DNA of 64,000 bases from JAAYJG01 sp964450305 (lineage in GTDB: Bacteria; Bacillota; Clostridia; DSM-8532): the NCBI GenBank assembly GCA_964450305.1, contig CAYVFB010000006.1:1-64000 (forward strand), given 5' to 3'. Position numbers and translations under genes: made by a program. The notes under the pieces are model-generated. The model saw nothing but the letters and a program-made list of their open reading frames with translations. It was not told where the DNA came from and did not search any database. Shown here one piece after another: positions 44,536 through 52,196 of this stretch (positions are counted from its first letter, which is position 1; each line of letters starts with the position of its first letter).

Positions 44536-45792
44536 ATGTATGAAGGTTTTACTACAGAACAATTAATTGAACGCAAGCAGGCTATGGAAGCCCGTTTTGC
44601 ACAGTATAAGGCACAAAACCTGAAGCTGGACATGTCAAGGGGCAAACCCTCAAAAGAACAACTGGATCTGTCCAATGGCCTGTATACGCAGGTTACCGAT
44701 TTTAAATCTGAAGATGGCGTTGATTGCAGAAACTATGGAATGCCGGACGGTCTTCCTGAGATGAAAAGAATTTTTGCGCAAATGCTTGATGTGGCTTCAG
44801 ACCAAATCATCATTGGGGACAGTTCCAGCCTGAACCTGATGTATGATACCGTTGCACGGGCATACAATCACGGCCTTTTGGGCGCAAAGCCCTGGAGCAG
44901 GCTGGAAAAGGTGAAGTTCCTTTGTCCAAGTCCGGGTTATGATCGTCATTTTGCCATCAGCCAGCTTTTCGGTATGGAGCTGATTACAGTTCCGATGAAG
45001 GATGATGGTCCGGATATGGATCTTGTCGAGACACTGGTCCGTGACGACGAAGCCGTGAAGGGAATCTGGTGTGTTCCAAAATACAGCAACCCCACTGGTG
45101 CCATATACTCAGACACCGTGGTGAAAAGACTGGCTCAAATGAAAACAAAAGCAGAAGACTTCCTCATTATTTGGGATAATGCTTACTCGGTGCATCAGTT
45201 TTATGAAGAAAACCCGTTGCTGAACATTATGGAAGAATGCGAGAAGGCCGGAAACCCGAACAGAGTATTCATCTTTGCATCCACAGCCAAGATATCATTT
45301 GCAGGGGCAGGGGTGGCTGCTATGGCCGCCAGCCGGGACAACATCCGGCATACTCTTTCCCAGATTTCCATACAAACCATTAACCCAAACAAGGTGAACC
45401 ATTTGCTGCATGCGCGGTTCTTCAAAGACTACGATGGCATCAAGGCCCACATGAAGAAGCATGCGCAGATCCTCAGACCGAAATTTGAAGCGGTCATCGC
45501 GATTCTTAAGAAAAACCTGGAGGGTCTGAATGTGGCAGAATGGACATCTCCCAGGGGTGGTTATTTCATCAGCCTGGATGTTCCGGCGGGCTGCGCAAAG
45601 AAGGTTGTGGCCAAAGCAAAGGAAGCCGGTGTTACGTTAACGGGTGCCGGTGCAACTTATCCTTATGGTATTGATCCGCAAGATAGAAATATCCGTCTGG
45701 CTCCATCTTTTCCGCCGCTGAATGAATTAACTCAGGCCATTGAAATCGTTTGTACCTGTATAGAGCTGGTGGCACTTGAAAAGCTTCAATAA
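44536..45792 (+). CDS. PLP-dependent aspartate aminotransferase (AspT, type Ic)
   Basis: Three ATG codons are close together; 44536 has the best spacing (9 bases) from GGGGG and gives 418 residues. The protein belongs to the fold-type I aminotransferase group found in Corynebacterium AspT rather than the common AspC/AspB. Family marks are DMSRGKPSKEQLDLSNG, RNYGMPDGLPEMK, CPSPGYDRHF, PKYSNPTGAIY and the PLP lysine in STAKISFAGAG. It exchanges amino groups between aspartate and 2-oxoglutarate and may accept aromatic keto acids. It is a single-gene unit ended by a terminator. Confidence 0.9.
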   Translation: MYEGFTTEQLIERKQAMEARFAQYKAQNLKLDMSRGKPSKEQLDLSNGLYTQVTDFKSEDGVDCRNYGMPDGLPEMKRIFAQMLDVASDQIIIGDSSSLNLMYDTVARAYNHGLLGAKPWSRLEKVKFLCPSPGYDRHFAISQLFGMELITVPMKDDGPDMDLVETLVRDDEAVKGIWCVPKYSNPTGAIYSDTVVKRLAQMKTKAEDFLIIWDNAYSVHQFYEENPLLNIMEECEKAGNPNRVFIFASTAKISFAGAGVAAMAASRDNIRHTLSQISIQTINPNKVNHLLHARFFKDYDGIKAHMKKHAQILRPKFEAVIAILKKNLEGLNVAEWTSPRGGYFISLDVPAGCAKKVVAKAKEAGVTLTGAGATYPYGIDPQDRNIRLAPSFPPLNELTQAIEIVCTCIELVALEKLQ

Positions 45793-45854
45793 ACCCGCAT
45801 ATACGGGAAATATACCATTTCCTCCTTGTCTTCTGCACTACAGGTTACTGAGAA

Positions 45855-45891
45855 AAAAAGCATTGTCTGTATAAACAGATAATGCTTTTTT
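45855..45891 (+). terminator. Rho-independent terminator after aminotransferase
   Basis: A 16-bp stem with one G-U pair, AAAAAGCATTGTCTGT (45855-45870) and ACAGATAATGCTTTTT (45875-45890), has a 4-base loop and ends in a T-run. Confidence 0.9.
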
Positions 45892-46314
45892 AGTTGCCAT
45901 AACAGATCTTTGCAGGGGTCTTGTCATCAATTGTCTTTAGCTTTGTTGAATTCTGCTGTTTTCTTTAAGCCAGTAAAAAAAACCATTTTTATAGCTGGAT
46001 TTTTAAAAGAAATCAAGTTATAATAGAGTTGTTAAAGAAAAGGAGCATGATGTAAGAACAATATGTTGTCTTTACAAACATGCCAGTGCTTATAGCTTTA
46101 AATTCATGATCTTGAAAACCATTAAACTTAAAAATCATTATGGTACTTGATTATTCTATAATAACCTGATAAGATGTAAGAACATATTAACAACATAACA
46201 ACCACGCTTCGTGCTTACCATACAAATGAAAGCGATTCAGTACAAACTTGGGAATGTGTTGGCTATACGAATGAAGAAAACAGACAGAGAGCAATTACAG
46301 AAAAACTGGGGGTA
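45892..46314. other. ~420-bp intergenic region before the GntR gene
   Basis: AT-rich and without a convincing gene. A TATAAT word at about 46157-46162 could belong to the regulator promoter, and AAAGGAG followed by ATGATGTAA at about 46040-46054 is a start-stop mini-frame. Confidence 0.4.
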
Positions 46315-46320
46315 ATGGTT

Positions 46321-47064
46321 GTGGCAGGCATTAACAAGTACAGTACGGTACCTTTGTATTGTCAGTTAAAAAACATCATTCTTGAAAAAATTGAAACCAA
46401 CGAATACGAGGAAGACTCAAAAATCCCATCTGAACAAGACTTATGCGAGGAATATTCCATCAGTCGGCCTACCGTAAGGCAGGCGATCAATGATTTAACA
46501 AATAACGGGCAGCTATACAAGATGAAGGGCAAGGGAACCTTTGTCTCCAAACGTAAATCCAGTGTCAATATTAAAGATTACAACGGCTTCACCGACTCCA
46601 TTCTTGACAGTATGGATCCTGATAAAAAGGATGTTATGTCGGTATCATCGGTCAGCTCGGATGATTTTTCAAAACTGCGCGAAGTGTTTAATGTCAAGTC
46701 CGAGCGTAATGAATTCACACAGATCATCTATGTAAGCAAACGCAATGATGAAGTTTTTTCTGTGAATACTTCCTATATTCCAGTTAGCCTTTTCCCTGAC
46801 ATTGCGGAGGATATCACCAATAAAAAGCCTTCTTTTGAAATTTTACGCGGCAAATATCCATTGGTTCCCTGCATTTCCAAAAGCACATTAGAGGTGATTT
46901 TTACCGATCAGACAGATGCGGGCTTGCTCCAGGTTCAACCAGGCCAGGCACTCATCGAAGTAAGCAATGTGCTCTATTCAAAAAGCGGACAGGCTGTCGA
47001 GTTAATCGTATCCAAGTATCGGGCTGACAAATGCAGGCTGATGTTTGAAAATCATAAGAAATAA
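46321..47064 (+). CDS. GntR-family regulator (HutC type, UTRA domain)
   Basis: GTG 46321 lies 8 bases after GGGGG and fits better than ATG 46315, which lies only 2 bases after it; the product is 247 residues. The N-terminal winged helix has SEQDLCEEYSISRPTVRQAI and the wing MKGKGTFVSK. The C-terminal part is a UTRA ligand-binding domain. HutC-type regulators respond to sugars, sugar phosphates or amino-acid derivatives. No neighbouring operon of obvious target genes is present, so the target is not evident. Confidence 0.92.
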   Translation: MAGINKYSTVPLYCQLKNIILEKIETNEYEEDSKIPSEQDLCEEYSISRPTVRQAINDLTNNGQLYKMKGKGTFVSKRKSSVNIKDYNGFTDSILDSMDPDKKDVMSVSSVSSDDFSKLREVFNVKSERNEFTQIIYVSKRNDEVFSVNTSYIPVSLFPDIAEDITNKKPSFEILRGKYPLVPCISKSTLEVIFTDQTDAGLLQVQPGQALIEVSNVLYSKSGQAVELIVSKYRADKCRLMFENHKK

Positions 47065-47117
47065 TGTATTAAAGCGGATCTTACTATGAAAAACCCGGAA
47101 CTGAGTAATTTGATAAT

Positions 47118-47145
47118 AAAAAGACCTGGAAAACCAGGCCTTTTT
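47118..47145. terminator. Bidirectional terminator between gntR and cotF genes
   Basis: AAAAAGaCCTGG (47118-47129) and CCAGGcCTTTTT (47134-47145) form a strong stem with an AAAA loop. The A-run and T-run allow termination in both directions for the convergent genes. Confidence 0.9.
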
Positions 47146-47166
47146 AATGTTTCTTTCTGCTAGTTC

Positions 47167-47448
47167 TTAACTGCTAAGGCTTTGTTTCATTTGCCCATGC
47201 TTCTGCACGCTCTGCTGAATTTCATTCAGCTGGGCATTTTTAGGCTGATACCAGCCGCGTTTTTGCATATTGTCGAATATTTCAAATTGAATCTGTTGGT
47301 TTTCATTGATGATCTGGTTCAGTTCCTGTCTAAGATTCTGACAGGTAGCTTCAGCCAGGTAAGTGCCGTAGGATGTAATGGAAAGCTTTTCGGTATTCAG
47401 AGCATCGGTCATTATTTCCTGTTCTGTTAAATTTGGTGTGGTATGCAT
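47167..47448 (-). CDS. CotF-family spore coat protein
   Basis: A 93-residue protein of the CotF/YraF type. It begins with LTEQEIMTDALNTEKLSITSYGTYLAEAT, the usual N-terminal helix, followed by Gln/Asn-rich helical sequence and the conserved KRGWYQPKNA segment near the C-terminus. AGGAGG precedes the ATG. It lies 27 bp after a second CotF-like gene in the same direction, so the pair is probably co-transcribed during sporulation. Confidence 0.85.
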   Translation of the reverse strand: MHTTPNLTEQEIMTDALNTEKLSITSYGTYLAEATCQNLRQELNQIINENQQIQFEIFDNMQKRGWYQPKNAQLNEIQQSVQKHGQMKQSLSS

Positions 47449-47475
47449 GTGTTTCCTCCTTTCTGATCAAGCAGC

Positions 47476-47736
47476 TTATTGCATCTGCATGGGTTTGTTG
47501 TGTGAATTCAAATAGTTGTACAGCGTGTCAAAATGTTTTTGATGCATCTGTGCAGCCTTCTGACAGACACTTTTCAATTGCTGATCATTGCAGTACTCCG
47601 CATAAAGGTTCATCTTTTTGTAATTTAACGCTTCCTTGCTCATCTGGTCTTCAAGAATGGTCAGGTTTTTTGCTGTAATCATGCCTGCATTCTGGCTTTG
47701 GCTTTGGTTTTGGTTTTGCATCATGTTACTCAACAT
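47476..47736 (-). CDS. CotF-like spore coat protein
   Basis: ATG 47736 with an AGGAGGT site just upstream gives 86 residues. The N-terminus is a short Gln/Asn/Ser-rich repeat (MQNQNQSQSQN). The rest is predicted alpha-helical and resembles the CotF helical core (LTILEDQMSKEALNYKKMNLYAEYCNDQ). It precedes the second coat gene by 27 bp. It is Gln-rich and basic-neutral, fitting a coat or exosporium component. Confidence 0.8.
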   Translation of the reverse strand: MLSNMMQNQNQSQSQNAGMITAKNLTILEDQMSKEALNYKKMNLYAEYCNDQQLKSVCQKAAQMHQKHFDTLYNYLNSHNKPMQMQ

Positions 47737-47742
47737 AAACAC

Positions 47743-48238
47743 CTCCTGTCATATTTTTTCATTATTGCTTTCGTTCATCGCTTATCGTTTGCAATTTACA
47801 GGCTTTTATACCCGGACTTACAGAAGGAACAGATTCCATATAAAAATTTTTATGATTATGACAGAGTGCAGAATCCATTTTAAAACTTGTGCGCAGAAAG
47901 GTTCCAAATGTAACAAAAGGGTAAAAACGCATAGACTGATGCAGGTAGTGATAAATCTATTTTATACAAATACAGATTTGAAAAAGTGCTTGAGAACAGG
48001 TAACACTTTCTGTATGATGATAATGATGATTTAACCTCCATTCGGCATTTTATGCTTGGAATGTTTGCCAGCCCGGTAATATCATGTTTTTCTTTTTATT
48101 GATTTTTTGCGGCTAAACTCTGTTATGACGGAAACTGGCTTACAAAAACCAGTTCCTGCACAGTAAGTGCATGAAAGTGAAAATTCACGCGTTGAGGCAC
48201 CATGAACTCACGAAGAAAACAATGAAAGAAGAGAGAAA
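47743..48238. other. ~495-bp intergenic region
   Basis: Lies between the divergent cotF pair and the gtrA-like gene. I see no gene with a ribosome binding site and no recognised RNA. Confidence 0.4.
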
Positions 48239-48736
48239 ATGAGATACAAACAGAAAATTCTGCTTCGGTTATCGAAGCGCAGGGAAAGCAAACTGGCAGA
48301 TTTAATTTACAGATTTTACGAACCCTTATCCTACCTGATCTTTGGCGTATTGACTACCTTGGTGAATGTTGGCGTTTTCACCCTCCTCGAAAACATTCTG
48401 GGGCAGGACAGCTGGTACCTTTCCAATCTGCCCGCCATCCTCCTGGCCATCCTGTTCGCGTATTTAACAAACCGCAGCTTTGTTTTTGATTCCGACGGCA
48501 ACTTCTGGGTGGAGATGTATAAATTTTTTTCAGCAAGAATTCTGGTCTCATTGTTGTTTGAGTATGGCGCTACCTTTATCCTGTTTAACTTGCTGCACTT
48601 TGACCTGCAGCTGAATTTAATTGTAGTTCGCATATCGGTATTCAAGATCATCTCTTTAACGCTGGTTCTGATTGCGAACTATATTGCCAGCAAGATTTTT
48701 GTATTCAGAAATGATCAGGCAAAAAAGGAGAATTGA
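48239..48736 (+). CDS. GtrA-family membrane protein
   Basis: A 165-residue protein with four predicted membrane helices, a basic N-terminus and the GtrA hallmarks YLIFGVLTTLVNVGVF and the Asn/Arg-rich AYLTNRSFVF segment. It ends in NYIASKIFVFRN. GtrA proteins flip or help transfer polyprenyl-linked sugars for wall or surface glycan synthesis. It is monocistronic here, so the partner glycosyltransferase is not adjacent. Confidence 0.9.
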   Translation: MRYKQKILLRLSKRRESKLADLIYRFYEPLSYLIFGVLTTLVNVGVFTLLENILGQDSWYLSNLPAILLAILFAYLTNRSFVFDSDGNFWVEMYKFFSARILVSLLFEYGATFILFNLLHFDLQLNLIVVRISVFKIISLTLVLIANYIASKIFVFRNDQAKKEN

Positions 48737-49036
48737 GCTTTTTAAATCTGAAAAGTTCAGAACCGCACGAACATATTCCTCTTTTCACAAATGTTTGCAC
48801 ACTTATGTACAGTTGGCATTATGGCGGGCGGAACATCGAAAGGAAGACATACGTCTTTTCAATGTCAACAAGCTATGAAATGAAGAAAGTATCATCTTGT
48901 TAATAATATTGGATCTTTAATGATGAATGATAACAGAAGGGATTGTTTTTCTTTGGCGTATCTGTTAAAATAATCACAAAGATACTGTTTGAGAATGACT
49001 ATTTGTGGTAACCAATAGATAGTGCATCTGAACAAA

Positions 49037-49152
49037 GGCCACGTGGTTTTTGTAAGGATAACCTTCGTTTTTACATACCTGAGAACATGGAGTATTCCAT
49101 GTGGAGGGGATGGTAGATATATTTTGCCCATCCGTTCCGGTTGGGCTTTTTT
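49037..49152 (+). promoter_or_regulatory. Candidate cis-regulatory leader with terminator/antiterminator
   Basis: Upstream of the ABC binding-protein gene are successive hairpins (AAGG-ATAA-CCTT at about 49056; ACATGGA/TCCATGT at 49085-49102). A terminator follows, with arms GCCCA (49126-49130) and TGGGC (49142-49146) and six T immediately before the ribosome binding site. GGATGG (49108-49113) can pair with CCATCC (49128-49133), which would block the terminator. This is the layout of a riboswitch or protein-controlled attenuator. I matched no known riboswitch core, so the ligand is unknown. Confidence 0.55.
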
Positions 49153-49165
49153 AGTGGAGGTTTTT

Positions 49166-50143
49166 ATGACAAGGAAAATGAAATTACTGCTCATCGGATT
49201 GTTGCTGTTCACCCTGGTTTCCGGCTGTTCAACGGAAATAAAGCCAGAGCAATTGAAGGTGGCAGCTCCGGCTGGCGCTACAGCCATCAGTATAGCCAAA
49301 CCCATGAAGGATACGGCCGAGGTGGATGGTGTTGGTATTGAATATGAAGTCGTTCCAACCACTGATCTCATTGTAGCCAGGATGACAGCAAAAGAAGCGG
49401 ATTTCGCGGTCATCCCGGTAAACCTGGCCGCCCAGCTTTATCAAAAGAAGCTGCCCTATAAGCTGGCATCCGTGGTCACCTGGGGAAACCTGTTTATTGC
49501 ATCACAGGAGCAGCTGGAGGGCTGGGAAGCCTTGAGGGGTAAGGAGATATATCTGATGGGAAAAGGCCTGGTGCCCGATATAGTATTCAGAACCCTCTTA
49601 AAGGAAAACGGACTGGATCCGGATAAGGACGTTACCCTTGTTTACCTTTCAGGTGCAACAGAACTGGCCCCAAACTTCATCGCAGGAAAAGCTCAGGTTT
49701 CAATGCTCCCCGAGCCGGTATTGACAACCGTAAAAATGAAAAAGCCTGAAACCCATATCATGCTTGATTTACAACAGGAGTGGAACAAGGCTTTTGAGAC
49801 TGAAAAAGGCTATCCCCAGGCCGGGATTTTTGTGAAGGATGAATTGATTCAAAATGCACCGCAGCTGGTAAAGAATTATTTGAAGGTGCTTGAAGAGGGT
49901 ATGGTTTGGTTGAATGAGAACCCGGCGGAAGCGGGGCTTTACGCACAAGAGCTTGAAATGGGACTGCCTGTGGCGGTAGTTGAAAAATCAATGCCCGGAA
50001 ACAACATCCGATATCAATCTGTGGCAAATGTGCAAAAGGAATTAAAGGACTTCTTTCAGATTCTGTATGACTTCAACCCTGCAACCGTGGGTGGGGTTTT
50101 ACCGGACGATGGTTTGTATTATGGAGTGAAGTCAGGCGAGTAA
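49166..50143 (+). CDS. ABC transporter substrate-binding lipoprotein, SsuA/NMT1 type
   Basis: ATG 49166 follows GTGGAGG and gives 325 residues; longer upstream frames would translate the leader hairpins. A lipoprotein signal peptide ends VSGCS. The mature part is a two-lobed binding protein (APAGATAISIAKPMKD; ARMTAKEADFAVIPVNLAAQ; SGATELAPNFIAGKAQVSM). The ligand is unknown. It starts a binding protein-permease-ATPase operon, the reverse order of the 8.9-11.5 kb transporter. Confidence 0.9.
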   Translation: MTRKMKLLLIGLLLFTLVSGCSTEIKPEQLKVAAPAGATAISIAKPMKDTAEVDGVGIEYEVVPTTDLIVARMTAKEADFAVIPVNLAAQLYQKKLPYKLASVVTWGNLFIASQEQLEGWEALRGKEIYLMGKGLVPDIVFRTLLKENGLDPDKDVTLVYLSGATELAPNFIAGKAQVSMLPEPVLTTVKMKKPETHIMLDLQQEWNKAFETEKGYPQAGIFVKDELIQNAPQLVKNYLKVLEEGMVWLNENPAEAGLYAQELEMGLPVAVVEKSMPGNNIRYQSVANVQKELKDFFQILYDFNPATVGGVLPDDGLYYGVKSGE

Positions 50144-50145
50144 TC

Positions 50146-50246
50146 AAGAGTATCAGCAGGATAGCTTTAAGGCTTAAGACTGGATACGTAGCCAAGAATA
50201 TCAACAAGATGGCTTAAACCAGGAATATCAACTGGATGGCTTAACG
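50146..50246 (+). repeat. Degenerate AAGAATATCA-type tandem repeats
   Basis: Three diverged units of about 27-48 bp start at 50146, 50194 and 50221. Each contains AA(g)AATATCA and GGATGGCTTAA-like words. They lie between the binding-protein and permease genes. Confidence 0.5.
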
Positions 50247-50306
50247 TATAATGCTGGGCGAAATTTAAGAGTGTCGATCAACCCCCATGTTGTGAAAGGA
50301 AAAACG

Positions 50307-51344
50307 ATGGACAGAGGATTTTATAACATAAAATCCGGCGATGAGCGACCCGTTAACANNNNNNNNNNNNNNNNNNNNNNNNNNNNNNNNNNNNNNNNNN
50401 NNNNNNNNNNNNNNNNNNNNNNNNNNNNNNNNNNNNNNNNNNNNNNNNNNNNNNNNNNAAAATCCGGCGATGAGCGACCCGTTAACAGAGGATTTTATAA
50501 CATAAAATCCGGCGATGAGCGACCCGTTAACAGAGGATTTTATAACATAAAATCCGGCAATCCGGGAGTGTACCCACTGGAACACTCTCCTAAGCAGCCT
50601 GCCAGGAACAAAATTCAATGGTTATCCCAGGCTATCCTGTTCATTGCCTTCATCCTGTTGTGGCAGCTTCTTTCGCTGGGAAGGAAAACGCTCATTTTTC
50701 CTTCTCCGCTTGAGGTTGTGCAATCTCTGGCAGCGATCATCACCGGGCGACAATTCCTGCCATCTGTGACGAATACAGTGAAGGCTGTTTTTATCAGCTT
50801 CATCGCAGCCTTTATCCCCGCTTTGGTGCTGGGGATAGCCAGCAAATTCGCGCCCTTTTTGCACAGGTTCATGGAGGGTATCTCTGGTATCATCCGCTCC
50901 GTGCCCACAGTTGCGATTATTTTGATGGCGCTTTTACTACTGCCGGTTTCAGTAACACCGGTTGTAATCTGTTTTTTTGTGGTGTTTCCGGTTCTTTATA
51001 CAAACATCTCCGAAGGGCTTGTCAGTACAGATCCGCGGCTGCTGGAAATGGCCCAAATATACCGTATCAGCAGGGAAAGGGTGATTCGAAGCATCTATAT
51101 TCCGTCGCTGAAGCCCTTTATCGCAGCGGGATCCCGTTCAGCGCTGGGGCTTAGCTTTAAGATCATGGTTACCGCCGAGGTTTTCAATTTCATTACGCAA
51201 AACACCATCGGTGCCCAGATGTATCTGCATAAAATACAAATTGATCTGGCGGGAATTATTGCATGGACCATCATTGTAATTGTTCTTTCTCTGCTGTTTG
51301 ACTTTGCTCTGAAGAAGCTGTTTGAAGAGAAACAAAGGAAGTAA
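50307..51344 (+). CDS. ABC transporter permease with repeat-derived N-terminus
   Basis: ATG 50307 has a GAAAGGA site. From residue 3 on the protein consists of a 15-residue repeat, RGFYNIKSGDERPVN, encoded by 45-bp tandem units and interrupted by the 100-N gap. Then the SsuC-type permease begins (about six helices, EAA-like loop LEMAQIYRISRERVIRSIYIP). The frame is kept because the unit is 45 bp and the missing bases should be 16 + 45k. The number of units, and so the true length, is unknown. The permease works with the flanking binding protein and ATPase. The repeats are soluble and probably cytoplasmic. Confidence 0.8.
   Translation: MDRGFYNIKSGDERPVNXXXXXXXXXXXXXXXXXXXXXXXXXXXXXXXXXXKSGDERPVNRGFYNIKSGDERPVNRGFYNIKSGNPGVYPLEHSPKQPARNKIQWLSQAILFIAFILLWQLLSLGRKTLIFPSPLEVVQSLAAIITGRQFLPSVTNTVKAVFISFIAAFIPALVLGIASKFAPFLHRFMEGISGIIRSVPTVAIILMALLLLPVSVTPVVICFFVVFPVLYTNISEGLVSTDPRLLEMAQIYRISRERVIRSIYIPSLKPFIAAGSRSALGLSFKIMVTAEVFNFITQNTIGAQMYLHKIQIDLAGIIAWTIIVIVLSLLFDFALKKLFEEKQRK
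50314..50560. repeat. 45-bp tandem repeats in permease N-terminus, with gap
   Basis: Full 45-bp units lie at 50314-50358 and 50488-50532, a partial unit at 50459-50487 and a variant unit from 50533. Each contains the perfect palindrome GGATTTTAT-aac-ATAAAATCC. The variant end is shared with the L,D-transpeptidase gene. Confidence 0.9.
50359..50458. other. Assembly gap of exactly 100 N
   Basis: A run of exactly 100 N inside the tandem repeats is a placeholder, so the true repeat number could not be assembled. The unit phase on both sides predicts a missing length of 16 + 45k bases. Confidence 0.95.
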
Positions 51345-51373
51345 GCTTCACCATGGTTTAAGGAGAGACGGTG

Positions 51374-52081
51374 ATGATCAAGCTGACCGGCATTCAAAAA
51401 CAATATTACGAACAGATCATTCTCGACAACCTGCAAATGACATTTGAGGATCACGGCATCACGGCCATTCTCGGGCCTTCGGGCTGTGGTAAAACCACGC
51501 TGCTGAAGATTGTTGCGGGCCTGATACCGGCGGATGCCGGAGAAATCTCCGGTATGGAAGAGCGGGTTCCGGGATTTTTATTTCAGGAGCCAAGGCTTCT
51601 GCCCTGGATGAATGCTGTGCAGAACCTTGAATTTGTCCTGCCAAAGACTATGGATGGGAACGAAAAGAGCAGGCTTTGCCAGGAAATGCTTGATTCTGTT
51701 GGTCTGACAGGCTATGAAAAGCATTACCCTTCCCAGCTAAGCGGTGGCATGAGCCAGCGTCTGTCCATAGCAAGGGCATTTATCATCCGGTCAGACATCC
51801 TTTTTATGGACGAACCCTTTCAATCCCTGGATATCAAAAGAAGACAGAAGGTGCTCACCCTGTTCAAGGACCTTTGGATGAAGCATCGTCCCTCCGTGCT
51901 GATGGTTACCCATGATGTGCAGGAAGCCCTGCTATTATCAGATAAAATCTATATTCTTTCCGACAAGCCCACGGCCATCCTCAAAGAAATTCATAATCCG
52001 ATGCCCTTTGAGGAGCGATCGGTTCAAAACGAAGTTTTTTATCAGCTGGAGCAGCAGATCATCAATCAATATCTGATATGA
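51374..52081 (+). CDS. ABC transporter ATP-binding protein, SsuB type
   Basis: ATG 51374 follows AAGGAGAGACG and gives 235 residues. Walker A GPSGCGKTTL, Q-loop LFQEPRLLPWM, signature LSGGMSQR, Walker B ILFMDEPFQSLD and VTHDVQEALLLSD are complete. It energises the SsuA-type importer encoded just upstream. It is similar to, but clearly distinct from, the ATPase at 8.9 kb. Confidence 0.93.
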   Translation: MIKLTGIQKQYYEQIILDNLQMTFEDHGITAILGPSGCGKTTLLKIVAGLIPADAGEISGMEERVPGFLFQEPRLLPWMNAVQNLEFVLPKTMDGNEKSRLCQEMLDSVGLTGYEKHYPSQLSGGMSQRLSIARAFIIRSDILFMDEPFQSLDIKRRQKVLTLFKDLWMKHRPSVLMVTHDVQEALLLSDKIYILSDKPTAILKEIHNPMPFEERSVQNEVFYQLEQQIINQYLI

Positions 52082-52196
52082 ACTGCTGCTGACCTGCAGT
52101 TATGGTTTGCCATATTGAGCCCTTGTATATCCCGGTCAAATTCTGTATGATAGTTTTGATCATTTTTCCTTTATAAAAAAACAGGCAGGTTAGAAT

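Noticed and set aside
49037..49152. TPP riboswitch because of CTGAGA at about 49077
   Set aside because: The other conserved TPP segments (the CTGATCTGGATAATGCC-like part and GCGNAGGGA) are absent.
49022..49165. Longer start for the second binding protein
   Set aside because: The extra residues would come from the leader hairpins and terminator, and the lipoprotein signal peptide begins at 49166.
50265..50618. Minus-strand repeat-protein frame across the N gap
   Set aside because: It is antisense to the permease N-terminus, spans the gap and has no start context.
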